Assembly: GCA_005765155.1 (NCBI GenBank)
Contig: VCCP01000008.1
Coordinates: 2,005,135-2,069,134, forward strand
DNA: 64,000 bases
From: Zelopaecilomyces penicillatus
Lineage: Eukaryota; Ascomycota; Sordariomycetes; Hypocreales; Pseudodiploosporaceae
Direction: 5' to 3'
The first letter of the stretch is position 1. Each line of letters starts with the position of its first letter. Below are positions 46,403 to 58,132 of this stretch, one piece after another. The notes under the pieces were generated by a model. The model was not told the origin of the DNA and made no database searches. It saw only the letters and a list, made by a program, of their open reading frames with translations. The position numbers were made by a program, and so were the translations under genes.

Positions 46403-48062
46403 AAACTAATAATCAAGATAGAGAGATATCTTATTTACTTTACTATTAGAAGGATTAATTAATACCAGACTAATAATATAATATATTCAAAAGCACTTTC
46501 AAGCTACTATAAGAACTAGTCTAAGAAGAATTATTACAGGCACCCTTACAAAACCTTCTAACCAGCATAATTAAGAGACACCTCTAAGGATAATAGCCTA
46601 GAAATCTAAAAGCAAAAAAGCCAAGCTTATTTACTAAAAAACCCAAAATCTATAAAGCAAGAACATTATATACCATCCTAGCTAAATAATAAAATATTAT
46701 TAATTTCCTTTTTATTAGAATCTAATACTATAAAATACTAAACCATTAAAAGAAAAAATAAGGGAATATTTAATCCTAAGATAAGCTTCTACCTAGAATA
46801 TATATAAAAGATAACTTATATACCGAATATTAAATTAAAAAGATAGGGTACCCTAAACTTATTAATTTTACTTAATCAAAATATAAATAAGCATAGGAAG
46901 AACCGCTATAAACAATTAGCTTATATAGCTTCTAATATTAATTACCTAATTAATAACAAATAGTATTAGCTATACACTAACCCTTAGTTTTGCTTTTTTA
47001 TACTATAGATTAGTATTCTAATAGTTTAGTTAATCTTAGGAAATGTTTTTATCTCTTTTCTCTCCTTATAGGTCTTATCCTTAATACTAAAAAAGCTTTC
47101 TATTTAAGAGCAATCTTAGTATTTCAGAAATAAGATACCTTTTAATTATAATAATATAGAAACCGTTATCCTTAACTTAAGTATAATATCTATCCCTAAA
47201 AAAAAGATTTTATACTAATACTAGGATATAACCAATAAGGTATCATTATATAAAAGTTAAGATAACTCCTTCTTAAACTAGATATCTAAATACCTTTATA
47301 ATAGGAAGCCTTTATTATTATTTAATCTTCTTAGTATACTACTAGCCCCTGGTTTAAGCAAACACTCCTTATACCAAAGAAGAAGACCTTTAAATAGCTC
47401 TAACTTTATTATTAGAATTACTACTTCTAAAACTATTATCCCTAATATCCTTACTTCAAATAATCCTTTACCTAGTATAATATCTATTATAAATTCCAAT
47501 AGCCCTTCCTTTAATAGACCAGGCTTATAATTAATTAATTAATTAAAGGATAATATTATTAAGAGTTTTTAATAAAGTATTACTAAGACTAATACCACTC
47601 TCCTTAATAATCTTAAGAATATCCTTACTATAAATAAATCTAAAAGATATATTATTAACCTTAAGCTTATTAAATACTTTAATAGGACTAATATCATTAA
47701 ATACCTTTTAAGCTATAAGCTTAAGATAAAAGATAATAATATAACTAATAAAAAGAAATATAACTACTTTATATATTATATAATTAATACCTATAAAGAT
47801 ATTATCCAAAGACTTATCTATAACCTCTTATAAGCAAAAGCTAAAAAAGCATTAAAGAACTATTTCTTTAAAAAAGACTTATAATAATTAAGATTATATA
47901 AAGATTATTTAAAAGCACTTAAATAATAATACCTAGAGTCTATTAAAGATATTTTAGACTAGCTTAATAGGTATAGATTCTATACTTCCTAATATAATTC
48001 GAATTAGAAGAACTTAAAACCACTATCTTATATATTATATAAGACTATACTGATAAGGCTCT
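46403..48062 (+). mobile_element. Family 2 copy D2, 5' internal part
   Basis: Repeats the sequence of D1 from its LTR end to about 40840 with scattered transitions, covering leader and gag. It is interrupted at 48062 by the minus-strand family 1 element E and resumes at 62117. Confidence 0.8.
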
Positions 48063-48444
48063 TATAATGTTTAGTGAATTCCTAAGGGATAAACCTAATA
48101 AAAGGGGTTTATATTAGTAGATGAGTTAGGGCGTTCTGAGTAATAGGTCTGTTATATTGGTAATAGATATAGAGTATTATAACCAGGGTCAAGTATTAGT
48201 ATAGTAAGCGATAGCGAATAATACAATAAAGTTAAAAGTATATTAATAACTATCTAAGCTATATCTAAAGAATGAAAATTAAGGGTATATATATATATTA
48301 TAGATCACTTAGATCACTTACTATATAAGTAGTGATCTAAATGATCTAAGTTACTAGCTTATCTGGCTTATTATTATTCTTATAGTGATCCTACTAATCT
48401 ATCATAACTGGTTCCCTTTCCTCTATAATATATACCTTCCTTAG

Positions 48445-48919
48445 TATTAAAATAGGCGGGTTTTATATAACAGCCTGACCTGTTATAAGATTAGTAGCTA
48501 GACCTACTATAGCTTAGCAGCTAAACCTGCTATAGCCCTAGCAGCCAGATCTGCTATAAGGTAGCAGCCTGACCTGCTATAAGACCTAAAAAGCCCGTGC
48601 AGCCTGACCTGCTATATTAGGCTAGACTAGTAAAATAAGGGCTTATCCCTTATACCCCTCTCTTTCTTATTATTTGAAATGCTTAGAAATCTAAAGAAAT
48701 ATTATTTGGAATTCTTAAATAATTCTAAATAATCCTAGTATTATTTAAATATATAAGATAGCTGGATTCCTAGCTGAATCCTGCTTTCTTTCTCTATTGG
48801 CAATTCAATCACTTCTTTCTTCTTTTCTATAGACTTTACTCTGGATAACTATTCGCTGCCTTTCTTCCACTGCTATTGCTACTAGCTTTAGTTATAACTT
48901 TATACTATAAATTGCAATA
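48445..48919 (+). mobile_element. Family 3 solo LTR inserted in the LTR of copy E
   Basis: 475 bp, starting TATTAAAATAGGCGGG (TG to TA) and ending AAATTGCAATA (CA to TA), with the 5 bp duplication cttag at 48440-48444 and 48920-48924. No internal sequence, so a solo LTR. Its reverse complement is found next to the telomere (63433-63853) and, partially, at 38263. Confidence 0.75.
48468..48620 (+). repeat. Minisatellite within the family 3 LTR
   Basis: About six units of roughly 23 bp built on CAGCCTGACCTGCTATA (variants agctagacctactata, agctaaacctgctata, agccagatctgctata). The telomeric copy of the LTR has related but fewer units near 63775-63825. Confidence 0.65.
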
Positions 48920-48970
48920 CTTAGATTATATAATCAGCTTATTATATAACCATATCATTGGATTATAATA

Positions 48971-50795
48971 TAATATCTCTCTTTTAATAGTCTTATTCTT
49001 AAGGCCTGTTGGTTATTCCTATATAAAAATATAATCCCAGTTATAATTATAGGTATAGTTTCTTTCTTCTTCCTTTATATTTTTAATATAATACCTTAAG
49101 GTATCTTAAAATATTATATTAATTAAAAGACTAATTAATATAAGAGTCTTATAATTCTTATTAAGGGTATTAATAATATTATTATATCTTATTCTTTTTA
49201 TTCCTAATATTATTTAATATATTATATAATTAAAGCAATTTCTTATTACTTAGAATATATTTATTATAGTTATTTTTATAATGGTTTAGGGATAACTATA
49301 TCCTTAGGTAAGTTTTTCTATTCTATTTTACTTTTTAGAAGATAACTGGTCTATTTAATTATAAAGATTCTATTAAAAAAGAATTATATTAAGCAAGAGG
49401 AGAAAGAGATAAAGAAATAGCTTTAGGCAGTATAGGAGGCAATATCCATTATAATAGTATAATTAAGTCGTTTATATTATTAGTATTAATCTATAGTATT
49501 ATAAGGTTATAAGATAGTAAAGCAGGGTTTATAATCATTGAATGATCTGGATATGATTAAGTGGGTAGAGTTAGATATAATAATTAAGATTCAGTTATTA
49601 AAGGGTTTTAATATAATTAATTAGAACTTGATTTTCCAGGATAGCTCCTTGCCCTTTAATGGTATTATTATATTAGGGGTTAGTAATAGTTTAGGTGGTT
49701 AAAGGGCTTCTATAAATTCTCCTTAAGTCCAAACCCTTTTTACTTAACTAAGTATTCTTTTTTACTATTATTTAACCTATAATCTATAATTATTTCGATT
49801 TCCTATTTCTCTTCTATTATATATACTATAATATCTATATATTCTTTTATATTATCTAATGCTTGATTTAATAAGAAGATATAAAATATAGAGTATAATT
49901 ATATATTCTTTAATAGTAAAAGTTTATAATTAATATTAGAAATAACTTTCTTAACCTTAAATAATCCAAGTTTCTTAAAATCCAATTTATTGCTTGATTA
50001 TATTATTATAATATTTAAAGAGGTTTTATCTAGTATATAGTATAAAAGATATACTATATTTCCCTTTTTAAAGATTAATCCCTTTAATCTTTATTAATCT
50101 ATATAGTATTTTATTCTATTATAAATGATTTAAAGTTATATATAGAGTTCTTTATATAATTGTTATTTTTATATAGTATTAAGTATAGCCTTTTCTGATT
50201 TTAATCTCTCTTAGTATAATAGATAAAATACTTCTAATATAAATCTATAATTAATATATATTAGTATAAGTTATATTGATTTGGAAATGGATATATTATA
50301 GGCTAGTTATATAATTAATAGGTATTTTATCTAATCATCTTAGTAATAATTAATATAAGTATATAAGTATTCTTTAATAATCTAATTAATCCATTCTATT
50401 TATCTATTCATTTATAGATAATAGGTAATACTAAGTCTATATCTGGTCTTAAGATATCCTATTAATCCTTACTAAAACTTAAAGATAAAGGTTATTCCTT
50501 TATTAGAGATGATTTCCTCTAATAAGCTATATAAGCTTACTATCACTCTATTAAAGCTATAGGTAAGATCTTCTATCAAGCTTACTTTAAGATAGAGTAT
50601 AAAATATAAGAACTTTATTAGTCTTTCTATAATAATCTATATTAAGTTATAGGCTACTCCTATAAGGGATTCTACTAATAGAGGTAGTTTAATAATAAAG
50701 TTAAATAATACTAATTCCTATAGTTATATAGGTACTGATAGTGGTTATAACTCTTTATATAGTTTGTGTTTTACTGGCTTGATTTATTTATAAAT
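48971..50795 (-). pseudogene. Family 1 copy E: integrase and chromodomain tail
   Basis: The reverse complement matches copy B from about 24832 to its 3' LTR. It holds the integrase region and the pol tail, with stops from CAN/TGG changes. It ends at the 5' LTR of copy C. Confidence 0.7.
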
Positions 50796-51224
50796 TATCA
50801 CAACCCAACAACATAGTCATATAATAGGCCGGTCATATAACCAGAGGGAGATACATACCATAGAGGAAGGGGACTAATTAGGATAGATCAATAGGATCAC
50901 CATAAGAATAGTAATAAGCTAGGTAAGCCAGCAACTTAAATCACCCAGATCATTACTTATACAACAAATGATCCAAGTGATCCATAATATATATATACAC
51001 CCTCAATTTTCACTCTATAGATATAGCTTAGATAGTTATCAATACACTTTCAACTTTATTGTATTATCCACTATCGCTTACTACACTAATACTTGACCCC
51101 TGGTTATAATACTCTATATCCATCACCAATATAATAGACCATATTGCTCAGAACACCCCGACTCATCTACTAATATAAACCCCTTTTATTAGGTTTATCC
51201 CTTGGGAATTCACCAAATATTATA
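50796..51224 (+). repeat. 5' LTR of copy C
   Basis: 429 bp, TATCACAACCCAACAACATA... to ...CACCAAATATTATA. A TATA-like run (aatatatatataca) lies at 50986-50999. The string AGTTATCAATA at 51034-51044 is complementary to the primer-binding site just after the LTR. Confidence 0.85.
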
Positions 51225-51235
51225 TATTGATAACT
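51225..51235 (+). promoter_or_regulatory. Primer-binding site, self-priming type
   Basis: The 11 bases TATTGATAACT directly after the LTR are the exact reverse complement of AGTTATCAATA at 51034-51044 inside the LTR. This is the arrangement of the Tf1/sushi group, where the 5' end of the transcript folds back and primes its own reverse transcription instead of a tRNA. In copies A and B both strings have changed together to TATTAATAACT and AGTTATTAATA. Confidence 0.65.
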
Positions 51236-51296
51236 CTTATTCAGTGGATTACTGCGCAACCCTAAGCAATATCGCCAACTGCCTCAATCAATCATT

Positions 51297-53570
51297 ATGG
51301 GTATCACTCAACCAACCCTCGCCTCACTTGCCGCTGAGCTTCAGGCTCTACATGAGAAGAATATGGAACTCAAAGCCAAGTTACAAGCCAAATAGAAAGA
51401 CCTCAATGAAATCATCAAACCTCGCAAGCCAGGACCTTTTACCGGATATTCTAGATCACTTCAAATATTCCTAACGCAACTCAAAGCTTACCACCAGTTC
51501 TACCCCCACCAGTTGCAGGAGGAATCTATAAAAATCCTACACACCACAGGATGCATAGAGGGGGCTGCCCTCAAATGGTTCGAACCCATTATGAGAGACT
51601 ACATAAACAAGGAGGAAAAAGACCAGGATAACGAAACCAAAAAGATCTTTCAAAAATACAATAACTTTAAAGATACGATTAAAGAAATCTTTGGATAAGT
51701 AGATGAAGAGAGAGCTGCAATCGAAAAACTCAAACTACTACACTAACACGGATCAGCCTCGGACTATGCCTTAGAATTCAAACAGATCACCTTACGGATC
51801 ACCTAGGAAGATAATGCATTAATGGAGTACTTCTATGATGGACTCAAGGAAGAAGTCAAGGATAAACTCTTCAGGGAGGACAGACCTGAAAATTTGGCTA
51901 AGTATATTGGAATAGCTACCAAGATTAATAACAGATAGTTTACACAACACAAATAAAGGAAAACCAAAGGATCAGGATAGAGTGATTTTAAACGAAAACC
52001 ATAACACCAGTCCAATCAAGGTAGACACAGAGAAGAACCCATTGCTTATGGATATACCCTGAATCCTAGAAGAATAGAACTCAATACAACCTAGAAAAGA
52101 GATATATCGAAAGTCCAATATTATAACTATAATAGATATAGATATATCTCCTGGTAATATGAACAACCCAAGAAAGATAAGAAATCTTAGAAACTAGTAC
52201 CCAATACATAATGAAGTGCATACATCATGGCCATAAATGGATGAACCCTAACCATAACAGAACAAAGAGAATAGAGACAAGGACAACCCAGAAACTACAG
52301 ACACCCCACACCCCAATAATCACCAATGCTACGGACCACACTAACCTAATCCGGTACCATACAATAGGACCAACAACTGGATATAGACACAGATAAGAAA
52401 GAATACTTTAAAGAGATTCCAGACCGATAAATAATCCCTGCCATAGATGACAAAAACACCCTAATTAAAGATAAAACAACAAGCGATAGCTCAGACTCCA
52501 GCTCTTCAGAATCCAAGAGCAAAGAGCCTCTCAGGACAACTCAATACCATACTACACCATATCCACCACCTAAGAGTGCTACCTATAAACACCTTAGGGA
52601 AGCAGCAATCAAACTTACACAAGTACCAAGCCACACAAACAGAGTCAACCTTCAATTCATAATCACCAAATACATTCATGAATAGATATTAGAAAAAGGC
52701 CTAGGCATCCCTATCCCAGGAGACTACCTTAGAAGAGCCTTTATATTGAAAACCAACTACAGCAAACACAAAGACAATCATACATTCCTAGACCCTAATC
52801 ATATTTTCCATAGCAAAATCAATTGGATGTTATACATCAACTTCTCCTGTTTTCAACACCAGAAAACAAAAATCCAGAACAAATTCTTCCTATACTATAT
52901 AAGAGCATAAGGAATCAAGAATGTCCTTACAGGAGATCAATTTATCAACTAATACAAGGCTAAGTACTTTACATCTTTTAGAATTAATATATTCGAACCA
53001 CACCCCAAGACCCTAGAAGAATATAAACAAGGAGCCAAAAACAAAGACTGCAAGTCCATCTATTACAAGATCCATAAATAGGAAAAGCTCAAATTAGAAC
53101 ACAATGGACCACAACTCATAGACTATAAAAAGGAGGACTTATATAATTGCACCAACCTCAAGTGCGATATACACTCACAACAGAAGCTAGTATAATAGCA
53201 CAAAAGACAACTACTAGAAGACAGTATCCTAGGAAGAACTCAATACAAAGCCATAATAGCGATCAACTACAATAAACCTCAGTGCAGACAATATACGGAA
53301 GAAAACAAACACATATACAAAGAAATAAAGAACCTCCATAAATAAGAATTCAACTTCCAAACCCATAAAGGAAATCAAGCCAATCGAACTCTATACTATA
53401 TAATCACTCAAGGCTTGAACAGAACAAATTACAATAGACTATACAAGGAATACAATCCTAGAAACTCAAAAAACAAGTAAAATCGCCTATAAGAGGGTTA
53501 TAGCACAACCCCCCACAAAAGACCCTCTATACAACAAGCACCAACAAGCTCAAATTAACAACAGAAATAT
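51297..53570 (+). pseudogene. Copy C gag with a long extra C-terminal part
   Basis: ATG 51297 opens a frame that can be followed for about 755 codons through stops that are almost all one transition from Gln or Trp. Capsid part: PGPFTGYSRSL, ALKWFEPIMRDYI, FKQITLRIT and FYDGLKEEVKDKLF (about 51430-51890). Knuckle near 52112-52160: YYNYNRYRYISW-x-YEQPKK, with the Cys of CCHC changed to Tyr. After it comes an acidic serine stretch (SDSSDSSSSESKSKEP near 52482-52525) and then about 340 codons that I do not recognise, including FRINIFEPHPKTLEEYKQGA near 52980-53035 and CTNLKCDIHSQ near 53150. Chromovirus Gag proteins usually end soon after the knuckle. Confidence 0.7.
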
Positions 53571-56500
53571 AAATCATAAGATATTGTTTCCACGCTCTAG
53601 TAGACAGCAGAGCAATAGGCAATTATATATCACTAAAAGCCATAAATCGCATATGACTGCTATAGCATAATAAGGAAGAACCATACCCCTTGTATAACCT
53701 GGAAGGAAATACCTTTACCTATAATAGAGGACAGATCAACAAAGAGACTAATCATCTCCGATTCAAAGTCCAAGGATATCAAGACAATACTACATTTAAT
53801 ATAATAGACACTAGAGAATATAAACTTGTGTTAGGCCATCCCTGGTTATTTAATAGTAACCCATAGATCGATTGGAAAACAGGCCAGATATAATAGAGCA
53901 ACACCGCATCATCTCCAAAAGACTACAAAGATCCAATAACAATAAGCAAAGCAAAGAAAGTATGCTTTATAGCTACTAAGAAGGGCCTCCTACCAGGAAA
54001 TCACACCAAAAAACGACATAATGATCGACAATAACAAACCCAATGGATTATTACTGCCCTTAGGACAATAATAGAGCAACTATAAGAATACTCCAAGGAT
54101 GAATCACCCTTAGACATAGAAAAACAACTTGCACCTATACCAGAAGAATACCACAAGTACATCAAACTATTTTACAAAGAGCTCGAAACAAAGCTCCCCT
54201 TATACAACCAATAGGACCACGAAATTCAGATCATAGATAGAAAGAAGCCTACTTTTACCAAAATCTATATACTGAATACCAAGGAACTCAAAACATTATA
54301 AGAGTACCTTAACAAAATGCTTAAAAAAGGATATATCCAACCATCCATATCCAAAGCAGGATACCCTATCATATTTATACCAAAAAAGAATAGCAAGCTA
54401 TAATTGATTATGGATTATTAATTATTGAATTCGATTATAATCAAGGATCGGACACCCTTACTATTAATTAACGAACTATACAATCGATTGCATAGAATGA
54501 ACTGGTTTATTACTCTAGACCTCAAAGGAGCATATAACTTGATTCAAATAAAGAAAGGCAACGAATAGAAAACCGCTTTCAAAACCAAGTTTGGACTTTT
54601 TGAATACCTAATAATACCTTTCGGCCTAACCAACACCCCCACAACATTCCAATACATAATCAATAACATTCTCCGAGAACATTTAGACATCTTCATAATA
54701 GTCTACCTAGACAATATCCTGATCTTCTCCCAAATAGAAGAAGAATATAGAGAATACATCCATAAGGTATTGCAACTACTCCAAGACAATAATCTTCTCA
54801 TCGAACTAGAAAAATATGAATTTCATAAACAAACGGTTACCTTCCTAGGATATATCTTTTCACCAGATGAAATTTGGATGGAATCAGTAAAAATCGCTGT
54901 AGTATATGATTGGCCGATACCACAAAATGTTACGAACATACAAGAATTTTTAGGCTTCATCAACTACTACCAAAAGTTTATCCATAACTATAGCAAAATA
55001 GCCATACCACTCATTAAATACACTAAGAAAGATCATAAATTCCTATGGAAACCTAATATGGATACTGTATTTAAAGAACTCAAGAAATAAATCTACAAAG
55101 AACCTATACTAGCAATATACAATCCAGACAAACCTATAAAACTCAAGACCAATGCTTTGAACTATACCATTGAAGCATAGATTAGATAACGAGATAACAA
55201 AGGTAGGCTATAACCTGTCGCCTTCTACTCTAAGAAACTTTATAGAGTAGAACTCAATTATCCAATCTATGATAAGGAATTCATAGCTATTATCAAAGCC
55301 TTTAATGAATTCTCATACTACTTATAAGAAAGCAATCATTGAATAAAGGTTTTCACCAACCATAAGAATATCTCTTACTTCACTACTACTCAGAAGTTAA
55401 ATACATAACAAACCCACTATACAGAAACCCTTATAGATTATAACTACAAAATCATCCACCGTAAAGGATCTAAAAATAACAGAGCAGACACTCTAAGCCA
55501 AAGAAGCAATTATAATAATGGAAAGCCTTATTATAAAGGACAAATCTTCCAAATAACCAAATCAGGCATACTACAAATAAAATTAAATACTACATACCAA
55601 GTTATATCAGCCAACCCTATCTTAAAATAAGTTAAATAAGCATACTCCTCAGAAGATATAGCAAGAGCACCTAAAGGCATAAAATAGAAAGATAGATATT
55701 ATAAGTATAATAGGAAACTCTAGATACCTAAAGAACTCTAGGAAACCATCATATAAGAATTATACGAATCCCCCATTCATGATCACTAAGAAATTATAAA
55801 GACCACCGAACAAGCACAAAGATACTACAGATTCAAAGGACTATAGCAAGTAGTCCAGAAGATTATAAGTGACTGTATCACTTATGAACGAACCAAGCTA
55901 GCAAGACATAAACCATATAAAGAGTTATAACCGCTATCAATACCTACATAACCATAAGAATCAATATTATTCGACTTTATTATCAAATTACCCCTATCAG
56001 TAGAATCCCTTATAGAAGTAGCCTATAATTCAATATAGATTATTATAGAAAGACTAATAAAGTTCTTATACTTTATACCCTATCTCAAAGCAAGCTCAAT
56101 AGAGGATCTTATATATAGCTTTAATAGAGTGATAGTAAGCTCATATAGCTTACCAGAGGAAATCATCTCTAATAGAGGAATAACCTTTACCTTTAAGTTT
56201 TAGCAAGGATTAATAGGATATCTTAGGACCAAACACAGACTTAATACCACCTATCATCCATAAACAGACAAACAAACAGAATAAATTAATCAAATTATTA
56301 AAGGATACTTATACACTTATATTAATTACCACCAAGATGATTAGGTAAAATACCTACCTACCATACAATTAGCCTATAATACATCCGTTTCCGAGTCAAT
56401 ACAACTCACACTAATGTACACCAATTATAGATTTACACCGGAAGCATTTCATTTACCATACCAAGAAGGACCCAAATCAGAAAAAGCCATGCTTAATGCC

Positions 56501-57310
56501 ACATAAAAACAATAATTGCATAAAGAACTCCATACATAACTCTAAATCATCCGCAACAGAATAAAACATTATATAGATCAACAAAGATTAAAGGGATCAA
56601 TCTTTAAAGAGGGAGATATAGTATACCTTTTATACTATACACCAGGCAAAACTTCTCTAAATATTACTATAATACAACCAAGCGATAAATTGGATTTTAA
56701 GAAACTTGAACCATTCAAGGTCAAGAAAGCCATTTCCAACACCAACTACGAACTTTCACTATCAAAGAATATATAGTTACACCCCATATTTCATATCTCC
56801 TTACTAAGCAAAGCACCAAACAACTCGAAAGAATACACAGACATCACAGTACATACAGTAGAAGAAGAATAGGAAGTCAAAACAATCATAGACTACAGGC
56901 TAAACAATAGTAAAAAAGAGTATCTAATTAAATAAAAAGGATTTAAACCCAAGGAGAACTCATAGGAGCCCCCTAACCACCTAAACCATTACCAACCCCT
57001 GATACGATAATACCATTAGAAGGCAAGGAGCTATCCTGGAAAATCGAGTTCTAATCAATCATATCAAAACCCCTTAATAACTAGATCTCAATCATCATAT
57101 CCAACTCTACCCGCTCAGCCATATCTAGATCATCCAGTAACTATAAACCCCACTTCACCATCTCATAACCCCATAACACCATGGATTAACACTAACAACA
57201 CAAACAACTCAATCGCACTACCATAGCGGATACCGCCTCCTATACTACCTAAAGCTGCCTCTCTATCTCCTTCTCTTCTTACTTGATATGATTCTTTTCT
57301 AATAGAATCT
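53540..57310 (+). pseudogene. Copy C pol (protease, RT, RNase H, integrase, chromodomain)
   Basis: Lies in the -1 frame relative to gag. Protease: ALVDSRAIGNYI near 53594-53629 (the usual Gly reads Arg). Reverse transcriptase: TPLLLINELYNRL near 54460, FITLDLKGAYN near 54507, PFGLTNTPTTFQ near 54620, and YLDN at 54706-54717 in place of YxDD. An unbroken stretch covers 54770-55090. RNase H: the NALNYTIEA block near 55150 (catalytic Asp to Asn). Integrase: FDFIIKLPLS near 55970, SNRGITF near 56168, YHP-x-TDKQTE near 56250. Chromodomain: IIDYRLNNSKKEYLIK followed by KGFKPKENS and EPPNHL at about 56887-56985. A proline-rich tail follows. The chromodomain places it among the chromoviruses, which target silent chromatin. 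Confidence 0.8.
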
Positions 57311-57703
57311 TCATAACTAGATAAACCGGTTACCTTCCAAAAAATAAAACAAAACGGAAGAATATACCTAAGGATATAATTATCCCTAAACCATCATAAG
57401 AACAACCCCAACAAACACACTCTAAATAACAGGAAGTTGCTTCAATCATATAACATATTAAGTGATACTAAGAACAAAAGGAATAAGGTATAACAATATC
57501 ACCAATGCCCTTAATAAGAATCATAAGACTCTTATGCTGATTAGTCTTCTAATTAGTATAATGTTTTGAGATATCTTAAGGTATTATATTAAAAGCATAA
57601 AGGAAGAAGAAAGGAACCATACCTATAATTATAGCTAGAATTATGTTTTACAAAGGAATAACCAACAGGCCTTAAGGACAAGACCATTAAGAGGGAGATA
57701 TTA

Positions 57704-58132
57704 TATCATAACCCAACAATATAGTCATATAATAGGCCAGTTATATAACCAGAGGGAGGTATATACTATAGAGGAAGGGGACCAGTTAGGATAGATTAAT
57801 AGGATCATTATAAGAATAATAATAAGCTAGGTGAGCCAGCAACTTAGATCACCTGGATCACCACTTGTACGATAAGTGATCCAAGTGATCCATGATATAT
57901 ATATACACCCTCAATTTTCACTCTATAGATATAGCTTAGATAGTTATCAATACACTTTCAACTTTATTGTATTATCCATTACCGCTTACTATACTAATAC
58001 TTGACCTTTAATTATAATACTCTATATCCATTACCAATATAATAGACCATATTGCTTAGAATGCCCCGACTTATCTGCTAATATAAACCCCTTTTATTAG
58101 GTTTATCCCTTGGGAATTCACCAAATATCACA
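57704..58132 (+). repeat. 3' LTR of copy C
   Basis: 429 bp, preceded by the purine tract aagagggagata. It differs from the 5' LTR by transitions only, as far as I compared. Confidence 0.85.

Larger units (their letters stand above)
48063..48970 (-). repeat. 3' LTR of copy E, split by a family 3 solo LTR
   Basis: LTR parts 48063-48444 (382 bp) and 48925-48970 (46 bp) add up to 428 bp, the same length as the partner LTR at 61689-62116. Between them is a 475 bp insertion flanked by cttag on both sides. Confidence 0.8.
50796..58132 (+). mobile_element. Family 1 chromovirus copy C, complete and youngest
   Basis: A 7,337 bp Ty3/Gypsy element with two 429 bp LTRs. It keeps many CA and TG dinucleotides that are TA in copies A, B and E, and it lies inside copy E, so it is the youngest of the family here. 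Even so, gag and pol hold many stops of the CAN and TGG type. No target duplication is visible: left flank taaat, right flank aatag. The element is complete in structure but cannot make its proteins as read. Confidence 0.9.

Noticed and set aside
47296..47499. A hydrophobic minus-strand frame of 67 codons in family 2
   Set aside because: It is a chance frame of AT-rich DNA, antisense to gag of D2.
48468..48620. The repeat units as a CRISPR-like array
   Set aside because: Units are about 23 bp in direct tandem without spacers, inside a retrotransposon LTR of a eukaryote; this is a minisatellite.
51202..51474. A 90-codon open frame at the start of copy C
   Set aside because: It is in another frame than the conserved Gag capsid that begins at 51297 and overlaps it.
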